A stretch of 64,000 nucleotides of DNA from Streptomyces cyaneus (GTDB lineage: Bacteria > Actinomycetota > Actinomycetes > Streptomycetales > Streptomycetaceae). Below are positions 49,549 to 58,596 of this stretch, piece after piece. Below the pieces are notes generated by a model. The model did no database searches, was not told where the DNA came from, and saw nothing but the letters and a program-made list of their open reading frames with translations. The DNA lies in assembly GCF_004028635.1 (NCBI RefSeq), contig NZ_ML138679.1:1-64000 (forward strand), given 5' to 3'. A program made the translations under genes and the position numbers. Every line of letters begins with the position of its first letter. Within the stretch, counting starts at the first letter, position 1.

Positions 49549-51696
49549 TCAGGCCAGGCCCGCCTCCTTCATCTGGCGCAGTTCCTTCTTCATCTCGGAC
49601 ACCTCGTCACGCAGCCGGGCCGCGATCTCGAACTGCAGATCCGCGGCGGCGGCGCGCATACGCTCCGTCAACTCCTCGATCTGCTCTGCGAGATCGGCCG
49701 CCGGACGGTCGGTCGGCACCGTCTCCTTGGCCTTGCCCTTCGCGGACCTGGCCGCCTTCGCGCCCTTGGCCGCCTTGTCTCCGAGAGAGGGCACGGGGGC
49801 CTTGGTGCCGCGGCCGTCCTTCTTCGCGCGGTAGCCCGTGCCGAGCAGCTGCTCGGTGTCGACGTCCTCGCGGGCGATCTGCGCGACGATGTCGTTGATC
49901 TTCTTGCGCAGCGGCTGGGGGTCGATGCCGTTCGCCTTGTTGTACGCGACCTGCTTCTCCCGACGGCGGTTGGTCTCGTCGATGGCCTTCTCCATCGCCG
50001 GGGTGATCTTGTCGGCGTACATATGGACCTGGCCGGAGACATTGCGCGCCGCGCGGCCGATGGTCTGGATGAGGGAGGTGCCGGAGCGCAGGAAGCCCTC
50101 CTTGTCGGCGTCGAGGATCGCCACCAGGGACACCTCGGGAAGGTCGAGGCCCTCCCGGAGAAGGTTGATGCCGACGAGGACGTCGAATTCGCCGGCGCGC
50201 AGCTCGCGCAGCAACTCGACGCGGCGCAGCGTGTCGACGTCGCTGTGCAGGTAGCGCACCTGGATGCCGAGTTCCAGGAAATAGTCGGTGAGGTCCTCGG
50301 CCATCTTCTTGGTGAGGGTGGTGACCAGGACGCGCTCGTCCTTCTCGACGCGCCCCCGGATCTCGTGGACCAGGTCGTCGATCTGCCCCTCGGTGGGCTT
50401 GACGACGACCTCCGGGTCGATGAGGCCGGTGGGGCGGATGATCTGCTCGACCTGACCGTCCGAGCGGGAGAGCTCGTAGTTGCCCGGGGTCGCCGACAGA
50501 TAGACGGTCTGCCCGATGCGCTTTTGGAACTCCTCCCACTTCAAGGGCCGGTTGTCGAGGGCGGAGGGCAGGCGGAAGCCGTGGTCGACGAGTGTGCGCT
50601 TGCGGGATGCGTCGCCCTCGTACATGGCGCCGATCTGCGGCACGGTGACGTGCGACTCGTCGATGACGAGCAGGAAGTCGTCCGGGAAGTAGTCCAGCAG
50701 CGTGTTCGGCGGGGAGCCGGGCTCGCGGCCGTCGAAGTGCATCGAGTAGTTCTCGACGCCGGAGCAGCTGCCGATCTGGCGGAGCATCTCCAGGTCGTAC
50801 GTCGTACGCATGCGCAGGCGCTGGGCCTCCAGGAGCTTGCCCTGCTTCTCCAGCTCGGCGAGGCGCTCGCCCAGCTCCTTCTCGATGTCGTTGACGGCCC
50901 GCTCCATGCGCTCGGGGCCCGCGACGTAGTGGGAGGCCGGGAACACGTACAGCTGCTCGTCGTCGCTGATGATCTCGCCGGTGAGCGGGTGCAGTGTGGA
51001 CAGGGCCTCGATCTCGTCGCCGAACATCTCGATGCGGACGGCGAGCTCTTCGTAGACCGGGAAGATCTCGATGGTGTCGCCGCGCACCCGGAAGGTGCCG
51101 CGGCTGAAGGCCATGTCGTTGCGCGTGTACTGGATGTCCACGAATCGGCGCAGCAGTTGGTCCCGGTCGATCTCCTCGCCGACCTTGAGGGGGACCATGC
51201 GGTCCACGTACTCCTGCGGGGTGCCGAGGCCGTAGATGCAGGAGACCGAGGCGACCACGACGACGTCGCGGCGGGTGAGCAGCGAGTTGGTCGCGGAGTG
51301 GCGCAGGCGCTCGACCTCCTCGTTGATCGAGGAGTCCTTCTCGATGTAGGTGTCCGACTGCGGGACGTAGGCCTCGGGCTGGTAGTAGTCGTAGTACGAG
51401 ACGAAGTACTCGACGGCGTTGTTCGGCAGCAGCTCGCGGAACTCGTTCGCCAGCTGAGCGGCCAGCGTCTTGTTCGGCGCCATCACCAGGGTGGGGCGCT
51501 GGAGCTTCTCGATCATCCACGCGGTGGTGGCGGACTTGCCTGTGCCGGTCGCGCCGAGCAGGACGACGTCCTTCTCGCCGGCTTCGATGCGCCGGGCGAG
51601 CTCGGTGATGGCCTGCGGCTGGTCGCCGCTGGGCTGGTAGGGGCTGACGACCTCGAAGGGCGCCACCGTGCGTTCGATGCTGGAAACGGGCCGCAT
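49549..51696 (-). CDS. uvrB: Excinuclease ABC subunit UvrB
   Basis: This DNA-damage-verifying helicase has 715 residues. Walker A ([15 protein letters not shown]), the beta-hairpin ([17 protein letters not shown]), DESHVT motif, helicase motif VI (TIGRAARN) and a C-terminal UVR motif that binds UvrC (LEEL-type coil, about 670-705) are present. A Lys/Ala-rich linker ([16 protein letters not shown]) lies before the UVR motif. ATG 51696 lies 8 bases after a damage-type -10, so the mRNA is probably leaderless. Confidence 0.98.
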   Translation of the reverse strand: MRPVSSIERTVAPFEVVSPYQPSGDQPQAITELARRIEAGEKDVVLLGATGTGKSATTAWMIEKLQRPTLVMAPNKTLAAQLANEFRELLPNNAVEYFVSYYDYYQPEAYVPQSDTYIEKDSSINEEVERLRHSATNSLLTRRDVVVVASVSCIYGLGTPQEYVDRMVPLKVGEEIDRDQLLRRFVDIQYTRNDMAFSRGTFRVRGDTIEIFPVYEELAVRIEMFGDEIEALSTLHPLTGEIISDDEQLYVFPASHYVAGPERMERAVNDIEKELGERLAELEKQGKLLEAQRLRMRTTYDLEMLRQIGSCSGVENYSMHFDGREPGSPPNTLLDYFPDDFLLVIDESHVTVPQIGAMYEGDASRKRTLVDHGFRLPSALDNRPLKWEEFQKRIGQTVYLSATPGNYELSRSDGQVEQIIRPTGLIDPEVVVKPTEGQIDDLVHEIRGRVEKDERVLVTTLTKKMAEDLTDYFLELGIQVRYLHSDVDTLRRVELLRELRAGEFDVLVGINLLREGLDLPEVSLVAILDADKEGFLRSGTSLIQTIGRAARNVSGQVHMYADKITPAMEKAIDETNRRREKQVAYNKANGIDPQPLRKKINDIVAQIAREDVDTEQLLGTGYRAKKDGRGTKAPVPSLGDKAAKGAKAARSAKGKAKETVPTDRPAADLAEQIEELTERMRAAAADLQFEIAARLRDEVSEMKKELRQMKEAGLA

Positions 51697-51703
51697 GGAA
51701 TCA

Positions 51704-51726
51704 ACCGTACGACCCGCCACTGACAA
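51704..51726 (-). promoter_or_regulatory. PafBC-type DNA-damage promoter of uvrB
   Basis: The minus strand reads TTGTCAGTG, GCGGGTCG, TACGGT, a perfect consensus. The spacer and -10 are almost the same as those of ogt. The -10 ends 7 bases before the ATG. Confidence 0.82.
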
Positions 51727-51736
51727 CGCGGCCCGA

Positions 51737-52603
51737 TCAGTGGTTTTGCGGGGTGCGGGGGCCCCGCTGCCCGAGGGCGCGGCGGGGCCGCAGCGGCGGG
51801 CGCCGGGTGGGGTGCGGGACGGTGGCGTGGGCCGGGACGCCGGGCTTGTGCTCGACGGGGACGCCGGCCGGCTTTCCCATGACCATCTTCGGGTCGAACA
51901 GCATGACGGCGCCCGCGAGGAGCAGGAAGGCGAGCGGGCCGATCAGCATGGGCGCGAGCAGGGCGGCGGGTGAGTCGCCCGTGGAGGGGGCCTCCGTGCC
52001 GTGGAGATGGACGCTGAGGGCGGCCATGCCGGTGTAGTGCATGCCGCTGACGGCGAGGCCCATGACGAGGCTCGCGCCCACGCTCCACATCAGCCCTCTG
52101 ACCTGTCCGGCGGCCCACAGGGCGGCGGTGGCCGCCACCATGGCTATGGCGACGGAGACGGCGACGGTGAACGTGTTGTACTCCAGCTTGCCGTCGAGCC
52201 GCATGCCGGCCATGCCCAGGTAGTGCATCGAGGCTATGCCCAGACCGGTGATGGTGCCGCCGGTGAACAGGGCCGCTCCGCTGGCGCCCTTGTAGCCGAC
52301 GATGAAGATCCCGATGCCCACCATGACGATGGCGACGGCCAGGCTCGCGAACGTCATCAGCTTGTCGTAGTGGATCGGCGTCTCCTCGACCGTGAACCCC
52401 ATCATCGCGACGAAGTGCATGGTCCATATGCCGGAGCCGATGGCCGCCGATCCCAGGGCGAGCCAGCCCGGGCGCCAGGACTGCGAGACGAGCATCGATC
52501 TGGTGGTGCAGCGCAGACCGAGGGCACCACCGAGGCAGGCCATCAGGTAGGCCACCAGCGGTGTGACGAGTCCGTAGCTGAATCCGTCGATCGTGCCCTG
52601 CAT
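51737..52603 (-). CDS. MHYT-domain integral membrane sensor
   Basis: The 288-residue protein has about seven membrane segments and three MHYT-like motifs ([27 protein letters not shown]) whose Met/His residues are thought to bind copper and sense O2, CO or NO. There is no GGDEF/EAL or kinase domain, only a basic Pro-rich tail, so the output is unknown. It lies upstream of uvrB on the same strand but uvrB has its own promoter. Confidence 0.93.
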   Translation of the reverse strand: MQGTIDGFSYGLVTPLVAYLMACLGGALGLRCTTRSMLVSQSWRPGWLALGSAAIGSGIWTMHFVAMMGFTVEETPIHYDKLMTFASLAVAIVMVGIGIFIVGYKGASGAALFTGGTITGLGIASMHYLGMAGMRLDGKLEYNTFTVAVSVAIAMVAATAALWAAGQVRGLMWSVGASLVMGLAVSGMHYTGMAALSVHLHGTEAPSTGDSPAALLAPMLIGPLAFLLLAGAVMLFDPKMVMGKPAGVPVEHKPGVPAHATVPHPTRRPPLRPRRALGQRGPRTPQNH

Positions 52604-52881
52604 ACGCAGCTGCCCTTCCCGCCCTCTAACGTCCCGGAACTCTGTGAAATGCGCCCCCTCCCACGACCGACCGAGCGGTCAGGGTTGAGGCAGAGAGTAA
52701 CCCCCACCGGAATGGTCGAACGATTCTCCGGCAAAGAAACACGGCCTTGCCCCAGTTGTGCTGCACGAGTGAGCGGGCGCGGGCAACTCCATTCATTCTG
52801 TGGCCATTCTGTACTCCTCCACCGTTGACTCTCTGCTGTCACAGTTGAGCTGTCCGTGATCGCTCGACGCGAGGAGTACGC
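52604..52881. other. Divergent control region between the MHYT gene and the phosphodiesterase gene
   Basis: No gene is visible. Two CATTCTGT direct repeats lie near 52800-52812. Degenerate GTTGACT / CTGTCAC / GTTGAGC units at about 52823-52850 are spaced roughly 11 bases apart, the spacing of PHO boxes, but the match to GTTCACC is weak. GAGGAG near 52870 is the ribosome-binding site of the plus-strand gene. Confidence 0.35.
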
Positions 52882-53751
52882 ATGCACGCGCGCGCTGTAG
52901 CCGCCACGACGACCGCGCTCCTGGGAGCCGCCGCTCTTCTGCTCCCCGCCCCCGCCGCCCTGGCCGGCGCCGAGCGGCCCACGATCATCGCCCACCGGGG
53001 TGCCTCCGCCTACGCCCCCGAGAACACGCTGGCCGCCGTCGACGAGGCCGCCGAGTTGGGCATCAGCTGGGTCGAGAACGACGTTCAGCGCACCAAGGAC
53101 GGCGAACTGGTCGTCCTCCACGACGACAATCTCAAGCGCACGACCGATGTGGAGGAGGTCTTCCCCGACCGGGCGCCGTGGAAGGTGAAGGACTTCACCG
53201 CCGCCGAGATCGCCCACCTGGACGCGGGCAGTTGGTTCGGCCCCGGGTACGCGGGCGAGCGCGTACCGACGCTGGAGCAGTTCATGGACCGCGTGGAACT
53301 GCACCATCAGAAGCTGCTCCTGGAGATCAAGAACCCCGATCTGTACCCGGGCATCGAGCGGCAGACCCTCAAGGTCCTGGGCAATGAGGGCTGGCTCGAC
53401 CCGGACCACCTCGCGAGGCGGCTGATCGTGCAGAGCTTCAGCGCCGACAGCATCCGCACCGTCCACGAGCTGAAGCCGGCCGTGAAGATCGGCTTCCTGG
53501 GGACGCCGCCCGTGGCGGACCTGTCCTGGTACGCGACCTTCGCCGACCAGATCAACCCGTCGTACTCCTCCATCTCCACGGACTACGTCGCCTCCGTCCA
53601 TGAGTTCGAGGGACCGCACGGCGGGCCGCTGGAGGTCTTCACCTGGACCGTGAACGACGCGGACACCGCCCGGCTGGTCGGCGGGTACGGAGTCGACGGC
53701 ATCATCACCAACAATCCCGACGTGGTGCGGGACGCGTTCCCCAAGGGCTGA
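52882..53751 (+). CDS. Secreted glycerophosphodiester phosphodiesterase
   Basis: The 289-residue GDPD enzyme has a signal peptide (about 1-28, ending ALAGA) and the catalytic motifs IIAHRGASAYAPENTLAA, VENDVQRTKDGELVVLHDD and LLLEIKNP. It releases glycerol-3-phosphate from lipid- or teichoic-acid-derived diesters outside the cell, a phosphate-scavenging role in Streptomyces. ATG 52882 has GAGGAG 6 bases upstream. Confidence 0.94.
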   Translation: MHARAVAATTTALLGAAALLLPAPAALAGAERPTIIAHRGASAYAPENTLAAVDEAAELGISWVENDVQRTKDGELVVLHDDNLKRTTDVEEVFPDRAPWKVKDFTAAEIAHLDAGSWFGPGYAGERVPTLEQFMDRVELHHQKLLLEIKNPDLYPGIERQTLKVLGNEGWLDPDHLARRLIVQSFSADSIRTVHELKPAVKIGFLGTPPVADLSWYATFADQINPSYSSISTDYVASVHEFEGPHGGPLEVFTWTVNDADTARLVGGYGVDGIITNNPDVVRDAFPKG

Positions 53752-53821
53752 GGCCCGACGGGCCCGGCACTTCCGCCCGGCAGCCGGGCCCGCCCGGGGC
53801 GCAGTGCCCGCTCCCGGGGCG

Positions 53822-53844
53822 TTGTCAGTGGTGGGTCGTACGGT
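53822..53844 (+). promoter_or_regulatory. PafBC-type DNA-damage promoter of ogt
   Basis: TTGTCAGTG, GTGGGTCG, TACGGT: a perfect consensus match, only one spacer base different from the uvrB promoter. The -10 ends 6 bases before the ATG, so the transcript is probably leaderless. Confidence 0.82.
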
Positions 53845-53850
53845 GGGCGC

Positions 53851-54405
53851 ATGGACAGCCATGGGCAGTACGAGCAGCAGGTCGTGTGGGCCGTCGTCGG
53901 TACCGACATCGGTCCGCTGATGCTGGCCGCGACCCGCGACGGCCTGGTCAGCGTCGTGTTCCACGCCACGGAGGGGGTGCGCGACACGGCGCTCGACCGA
54001 CTGGCGTCCCGACTGGGCACCGAGCCGGTCGAGGCACCCGGTTCTCCGCTGCTGGCCGAGGCGATACGTCAGGTGGAGGAGTACTTCGCGGGTGCCCGCC
54101 GCGACTTCGAGCTGCCGCTGGACTGGTCACTCATCTCCGGCTTCAACCGGCAGGTGCTGCGCGAGCTGGCGTCCGGTGTCCCGTACGGCACGGTCGTCGG
54201 GTACGGCGATCTGGCCGGACGCGTGGGGCAGCCGGGCGCGGCCCAGGCGGTGGGGACGGCCATGGGCGCCAATCCGCTGCCGGTCGTCGTGCCCTGCCAC
54301 CGGGTCGTGGAGAGCGACGGCGGCATCGGCGGCTTCGGGGGCGGCCTGGAGACCAAGCGGAAGCTGCTCGCCCTGGAGGGGGTGCTGCCGGAGCCGCTGT
54401 TCTGA
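53851..54405 (+). CDS. ogt: Methylated-DNA-[protein]-cysteine S-methyltransferase
   Basis: The 184-residue suicide repair enzyme removes alkyl groups from O6-alkylguanine. The acceptor Cys is in VVVPCHRVV; the VPYGTVVGYGDLA helix-turn-helix and the final GGLETKRKLLALEG are typical. Its promoter links it to uvrA and uvrB rather than to an Ada-type adaptive response. Confidence 0.96.
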   Translation: MDSHGQYEQQVVWAVVGTDIGPLMLAATRDGLVSVVFHATEGVRDTALDRLASRLGTEPVEAPGSPLLAEAIRQVEEYFAGARRDFELPLDWSLISGFNRQVLRELASGVPYGTVVGYGDLAGRVGQPGAAQAVGTAMGANPLPVVVPCHRVVESDGGIGGFGGGLETKRKLLALEGVLPEPLF

Positions 54406-54607
54406 GGGCTTCCGTACTTTCGCAGAGTTGGACGAGCGAGAGAGACAGGCAAGAAGACAGGCGGGAGAAGAGGGGGGAGACTGCGCCTGTGACGACACTT
54501 TTCACCCACCTGTACGCGGCCGGTCCGGTGTGCTGTCCCGTGCCGGCAGGTCCGGTGTACCGCTCCATGTCGGTCGCCCGGGCGCGCCGTACAACCGGGT
54601 GTGCATC
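54406..54607. other. Intergenic region with a purine-rich tract
   Basis: No gene is visible. About 54430-54480 is almost all purine on the plus strand (units such as GAGAGAGACAGG and GGAGAAGAGGGGGGAGA). GGTCCGGTGT occurs twice downstream. TACAAC near 54590 could be the -10 of the MFS gene. Confidence 0.4.
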
Positions 54608-55894
54608 GTGACGGCGGTCGAGCGAGGGGCCGTCGCGTCCGTCACGCCCGACCGGTTGCCGGCCCTGCGGCGCCGTATCTCAGCCGTACTGATCACTACG
54701 CAGATCCTGGGCGGGCTGGGCGTGGCCACCGGCATCGCGCTCGCGGCCGTCCTGGCGACGGAGGTCAGCGGCACCGAGTCGCTGTCCGGGCTCGCGCCCA
54801 CCGCGACCGTCACCGGTACGGCGGTGCTGTCGATGCCCCTGGCGGCGCTGATGACCGCGCGGGGGCGGCGTCCCGGGCTCGTCCTGGGCTATCTCATCGG
54901 AGCCGTAGGCGCCGTCGTCACGGTGGTCGCGGCCGGCATCGGCAGCTTTCCGCTGCTGCTCTGCGGAATGGCCGCGTTCGGCGCTGCCTCGTCGGCGAAC
55001 CTCCAGGCGCGGTTCGCGGCCGCCGATCTGGCCGAGCCGGAGCGCCGGGCCCGTGCCATCTCCCTCGTCGTATGGGCCACCACCATCGGTGCGGTCCTCG
55101 GCCCGAACATCGCCTCCCCCGCCGGTCGGAGCGTCACGGGCCTCGGGATACCCGCGGCCGCGGGGCCGTTCCTGTGGGCGGCCGGGATCTTCCTGATATC
55201 CGCCGTCGTGGTGGCCGTACTGCTGCGGCCGGACCCGCTGCTGACCGCGCGTGCGCTCGCGCCGGCCGAGGAGCAGTCGCCCGCGGCCCGTTCACTGCGT
55301 GCCGGGATGGCAGCCGTGGCCGCCTCGCCGCGGGCGCGGCTCGCGGTGGTGACCGTTGCCGTGGCGCACACGGCGATGGTGTCGGTGATGGCGATGACCC
55401 CGGTCGACCTCGCGCACCACGGCGCGGGCATCGATCTGATCGGGCTGGTCATCAGCGGGCACATCGCCGGCATGTACGCGTTCGCGCCGCTCATGGGGCG
55501 GTTGTCGGACCAGCTGGGGCGGCTGTCCGGGATCGGGCTCGCCGTGGGGCTGCTGGCCTGCGCGGTGTTCCTCGCCGGTACGGCGGGCGGCAGTCACGGG
55601 CAGACGGCCGCCGGGCTCTTCGTGCTGGGCCTCGGCTGGTCGGCGGGGCTCGTCTCCGGTTCCGCGTTGCTCACGGACTCCGTGCCGCAGTCCACGCGGG
55701 CCGCCGCTCAGGGGCTGTCGGACCTCGTCATGAACGCCTCCGCAGGCGTCGGTGGCGCGGCCGCCGGGCTCGTGGTCGCCCAGGCGAGCTACGGCTGGCT
55801 GAACTTCACCGCAGCCTGCCTGCTGCTCCCGCTGGCGGCGCTGGCGCTGTTCACGCGGGGCAGACGGGCGGCCGGCGTTCCGGCGGGCGACTGA
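54608..55894 (+). CDS. MFS transporter
   Basis: The 428-residue protein has about twelve membrane segments. The region ALMTARGRRPGLVLGYLIGAVG matches the MFS loop after segment 2, and PLMGRLSDQLGRLSGI that after segment 8. It is probably a drug/proton exporter; the substrate is unknown. GTG 54608 or GTG 54599 could start it, with no ribosome-binding site; a possible leaderless start. Longer readings from 54092 overlap ogt in another frame and are not real. Confidence 0.85.
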   Translation: MTAVERGAVASVTPDRLPALRRRISAVLITTQILGGLGVATGIALAAVLATEVSGTESLSGLAPTATVTGTAVLSMPLAALMTARGRRPGLVLGYLIGAVGAVVTVVAAGIGSFPLLLCGMAAFGAASSANLQARFAAADLAEPERRARAISLVVWATTIGAVLGPNIASPAGRSVTGLGIPAAAGPFLWAAGIFLISAVVVAVLLRPDPLLTARALAPAEEQSPAARSLRAGMAAVAASPRARLAVVTVAVAHTAMVSVMAMTPVDLAHHGAGIDLIGLVISGHIAGMYAFAPLMGRLSDQLGRLSGIGLAVGLLACAVFLAGTAGGSHGQTAAGLFVLGLGWSAGLVSGSALLTDSVPQSTRAAAQGLSDLVMNASAGVGGAAAGLVVAQASYGWLNFTAACLLLPLAALALFTRGRRAAGVPAGD

Positions 55895-55941
55895 CGTCAG
55901 GCGTGGCTCGCCCCAGCACGCCCAGGGGCGGAGGAGGCCAG

Positions 55942-56064
55942 GTGGTGCCGGTCGCCGTTTTCTCTCAGTTCCGCCGGCCCCTGATGATGGCGATCCTGCG
56001 CGAGGCCGGCCGCAAGTACGTGCTGAATCCGCGTGGGGCACTGGACGGCGTGCGGCCGGTCTGA
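55942..56064 (+). CDS. Small 40-residue protein of unknown function
   Basis: A GTG start follows GGAGGAGG by about 5 bases. The frame VVPVAVFSQFRRPLMMAILR, then EAGRKYVLNPRGALDGVRPV, ends just before a terminator hairpin (56076-56100). About 80 % of third positions are G or C. The peptide is basic with a possible amphipathic helix. I do not recognise it. It may be a genuine small gene in tandem with the MFS gene (47-base gap) or the remnant of a larger one. Confidence 0.45.
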   Translation: MVPVAVFSQFRRPLMMAILREAGRKYVLNPRGALDGVRPV

Positions 56065-56075
56065 CGTCACCGCAA

Positions 56076-56100
56076 GGGGAGCCACGCACGCGTGGCCCCC
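56076..56100. terminator. Hairpin between the small gene and the convergent VOC gene
   Basis: GGGG-A-GCCACGC (56076-56087) pairs with GCGTGGCCCCC (56090-56100), with one bulged A. It lies between convergent genes and may serve both. Confidence 0.55.
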
Positions 56101-56112
56101 CTTCTCGGCGCT

Positions 56113-56541
56113 CTAGTCGTAGTGCCGGGCCTCGAAGACGTTGCCGTCGGGGTCGCGGAAGTAGAAGCTGCGCCTGGCCTTGCCGCGGGCGCCGAAGGAG
56201 TCGTACGAGTAGTCCGACACGGGTACGTCGTGCTCCTCCAGGTGGGTGCGCAGCCCGTGGAAGTCGTCCTCCGGCAAGGACAGGCAGACGTGATTGACCG
56301 GGTGTCCCGCGCTCCGGGCGGCATCGGGGAGCATCTTCATGCGCTCCACCATGGCCATCGGCATGAGGTCGAGGATGGTCTCCTCGTTGACGCGCACCGA
56401 GGGGAACGGCGCCTCGCCCGCGGTGAACTCGCTGAGCCTGATGGGCGCCAGGCCGAGTGTCTTCTCGTAGAACTCGGCCGAGGCGGCCGGGTCGCTCACC
56501 CAGAGGACTACGTGGTCGAGACGTGTTGTGTTGTCGGTCAT
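56113..56541 (-). CDS. VOC (glyoxalase/bleomycin-resistance) family protein
   Basis: The 142-residue single-domain protein has the two beta-alpha-beta-beta-beta units of the VOC fold. LDHVVLWVSDPAASAEFYEKTLG opens it and RRSFYFRDPDGNVFEARHYD closes it, with metal-ligand His and Glu at the usual places. Members are lyases, isomerases, dioxygenases or drug binders; which one is unclear. ATG 56541 is divergent from psuG. Confidence 0.9.
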   Translation of the reverse strand: MTDNTTRLDHVVLWVSDPAASAEFYEKTLGLAPIRLSEFTAGEAPFPSVRVNEETILDLMPMAMVERMKMLPDAARSAGHPVNHVCLSLPEDDFHGLRTHLEEHDVPVSDYSYDSFGARGKARRSFYFRDPDGNVFEARHYD

Positions 56542-56640
56542 GCGTCCAAGGCTGGTGTCGTCTCCCACATGCCGCAAGGGTTTGACCGGGCGTGGCGCCC
56601 GCCAGAGATGAGGGAAGACCGAACGACAGGAGGCAGGCGC

Positions 56641-57549
56641 GTGGTGCTGGTGGTGTCCGAAGAAGTGCGGGAGGCGATCGACGCGCGTCGACCCGTGGTG
56701 GCCCTGGAGTCCACGATCATCGCGCACGGGCTGCCCCGCCCGCGCAATCTGCAGGTGGCGCTGGAGCTGGAGGACGTAGTACGGCGGGAGGGCGCCGTTC
56801 CCGCGACGATCGCCGTGCTGGACGGGCGGCCCCATGTCGGGCTGGACAAGGAGCAGTTGGAGCGGATCGCGAACGAGGACGGGATCCGCAAGCTGGGGCA
56901 CCGCGATCTGCCTCTCGCGGTGGCCTCCGGGGCGAGCGGGGCGACCACGGTGTCGGCGACGGCGCTGCTGGCGGCCCTCGCGGGCGTACGGGTGTTCGCG
57001 ACGGGCGGGCTCGGCGGCGTGCACCGGGAGTGGACGGTGACGCAGGACGAGTCGGCCGACCTGGGGCTGCTGGCGCGCAAGCGGATCACGGTGGTGTGCG
57101 CCGGCGTGAAGTCGATCCTGGATGTCCCGGCGACCCTGCAGCGGCTGGAGACCCTCGGCGTCGCAGTCGCCGGCTATCGCACGGAGCGCTTCCCCGGCTT
57201 CTATCTGTCCGACTCGGGGCATCCGGTGGACTGGACGCTTCAGTCGCCTCAGGAGGTGGCCGAGGTGATGCGTGCTCAGGACGCGCTCGACGGGCCCGAG
57301 TCGGCGCTGATCGTCGCCAATCCCGTACCGGAGGCCGAGCAGTTGGATCCCGAGCTGCACGCGCGCGTGCTCGCCGACGCGCTGCACGCGTGCGAGGAGG
57401 AGGGCATCACCGGTCAGGCGGTCACACCGTTCCTGCTGAACTACCTGGTACGGCAGACCGACGGTGCCTCGCTGAGCGCCAATCTCGCGGCGGTACGCGG
57501 CAACGTACGGCTGGCGGGGCGGATCGCGGCGGCCTGGGCCGGGGCGTGA
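56641..57549 (+). CDS. psuG: Pseudouridine-5'-phosphate glycosidase
   Basis: The 302-residue enzyme splits pseudouridine-5'-phosphate into uracil and ribose-5-phosphate. Motifs PVVALESTIIAHGLPRPRNL, the catalytic Lys in VVCAGVKSILD, and ATGGLGGVHR are present. GTG 56641 has AGGAGG 7 bases upstream. The stop overlaps the kinase start by GTGA, forming the PsuG-PsuK breakdown pair. Confidence 0.96.
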   Translation: MVLVVSEEVREAIDARRPVVALESTIIAHGLPRPRNLQVALELEDVVRREGAVPATIAVLDGRPHVGLDKEQLERIANEDGIRKLGHRDLPLAVASGASGATTVSATALLAALAGVRVFATGGLGGVHREWTVTQDESADLGLLARKRITVVCAGVKSILDVPATLQRLETLGVAVAGYRTERFPGFYLSDSGHPVDWTLQSPQEVAEVMRAQDALDGPESALIVANPVPEAEQLDPELHARVLADALHACEEEGITGQAVTPFLLNYLVRQTDGASLSANLAAVRGNVRLAGRIAAAWAGA

Positions 57550-58514
57550 GCGAGCCGGGGAACGCGACGGGGCGCAGCCGTGCGGGTGATGCGCCTGCCC
57601 CTGCCGATGAGCGCGACGGCGCGCTGCTCGTCATCGGGGACGTGGTGACGGACGTCATCGCCCGGCACCGGGGGCCGCTCGCCTCGAGTACGGACACGGC
57701 CGCGGCCATCCGGACGGTGCCGGGCGGCGCGGGCGCCAATGTGGCCTGCTGGGCCGCACATTGGGGCGCTGCGGACGTGCGGCTCCTGGGGCGGGTCGGC
57801 GCGGACGCCGCCGCGTGGCACGAGCGGGAGCTGACCGCGAGCGGGGTGAAACCCCGGCTCGTCGTGGATCCGCAGGCGCCGACCGGGACGGTGATCTGCC
57901 TGGTCGACACGGGCGCCGCCGCCGAGCGGACGTTCCTCACCGACAGCGGGGCGTCCCTGCGGCTCGACCCCGGCGACTGGTCGGACGCGCTGCTCGACGG
58001 TGTCGCCCGGCTGCACCTCTCGGGCTATCTGCTGTTCTCCGAGGCGAGCCGGGCGCTGGTGACGGTGGCTGTGGCGTCGGCACGCGCGCGTGGGGTGCCG
58101 GTGAGCCTGGATCCGGCGTCGGCCGGTTTCCTCGTGGAGCTGGGCGTCGACCGTTTCCTGGCGCTGGTGGAAGGGGTGGACGTCCTGCTGCCCAGCCGTG
58201 ACGAGGCGTGCCTGCTCACCGGGTTGCCCGACGCGGAGGACGCGGCGGCCAAGCTGAGCCGTCATGTGCCATTGGTGGTGGCCAAGCAGGGCTCGGACGG
58301 TGCGCTGGTGGCCCGGTCCGGCGCCGTGTACGCCCACGTCCCCGCCGCACCGGCGGCGCCGAGGGACACCACGGGGGCGGGCGACGCCTTCACGGGCGCC
58401 TTCCTCGCGGCCCTGCTCACGGGCGCCGCGCCCGAGGATGCGGCGCGGGAGGGGTGCCGGGCCGGTGCGCTGGCGGTGAACCGGGTGGGTGGAAGGCCGC
58501 CCACCGCAAGGTGA
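57546..58514 (+). CDS. psuK: PfkB-family kinase, probable pseudouridine kinase
   Basis: The 322-residue kinase has the GGAGANVACWAAHWGA substrate motif and the DTTGAGDAFTGAFLAALL signature with the catalytic Asp. Coupling to psuG by a 4-base overlap makes pseudouridine phosphorylation the likely role; the pair would recycle pseudouridine from RNA turnover. About 25 hydrophilic residues precede the conserved start (LLVIGDVVTDVI). Confidence 0.85.
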   Translation: MSEPGNATGRSRAGDAPAPADERDGALLVIGDVVTDVIARHRGPLASSTDTAAAIRTVPGGAGANVACWAAHWGAADVRLLGRVGADAAAWHERELTASGVKPRLVVDPQAPTGTVICLVDTGAAAERTFLTDSGASLRLDPGDWSDALLDGVARLHLSGYLLFSEASRALVTVAVASARARGVPVSLDPASAGFLVELGVDRFLALVEGVDVLLPSRDEACLLTGLPDAEDAAAKLSRHVPLVVAKQGSDGALVARSGAVYAHVPAAPAAPRDTTGAGDAFTGAFLAALLTGAAPEDAAREGCRAGALAVNRVGGRPPTAR

Positions 58515-58542
58515 CGGCAACCGACCTCTGCCTACTCTGCTG

Positions 58543-58596
58543 AATTCACGTCAGCTCTCGCTCTCCGCCCAATCCACGTCAGCCCTCACTCCCCGC
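58543..58596. repeat. 27-bp direct repeat, two copies
   Basis: ATTCACGTCAGCTCTCGCTC... (58543-58569) is followed at once by AATCCACGTCAGCCCTCACTC... (58570-58596), differing at a few bases, between the convergent kinase and methyltransferase genes. Confidence 0.6.
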
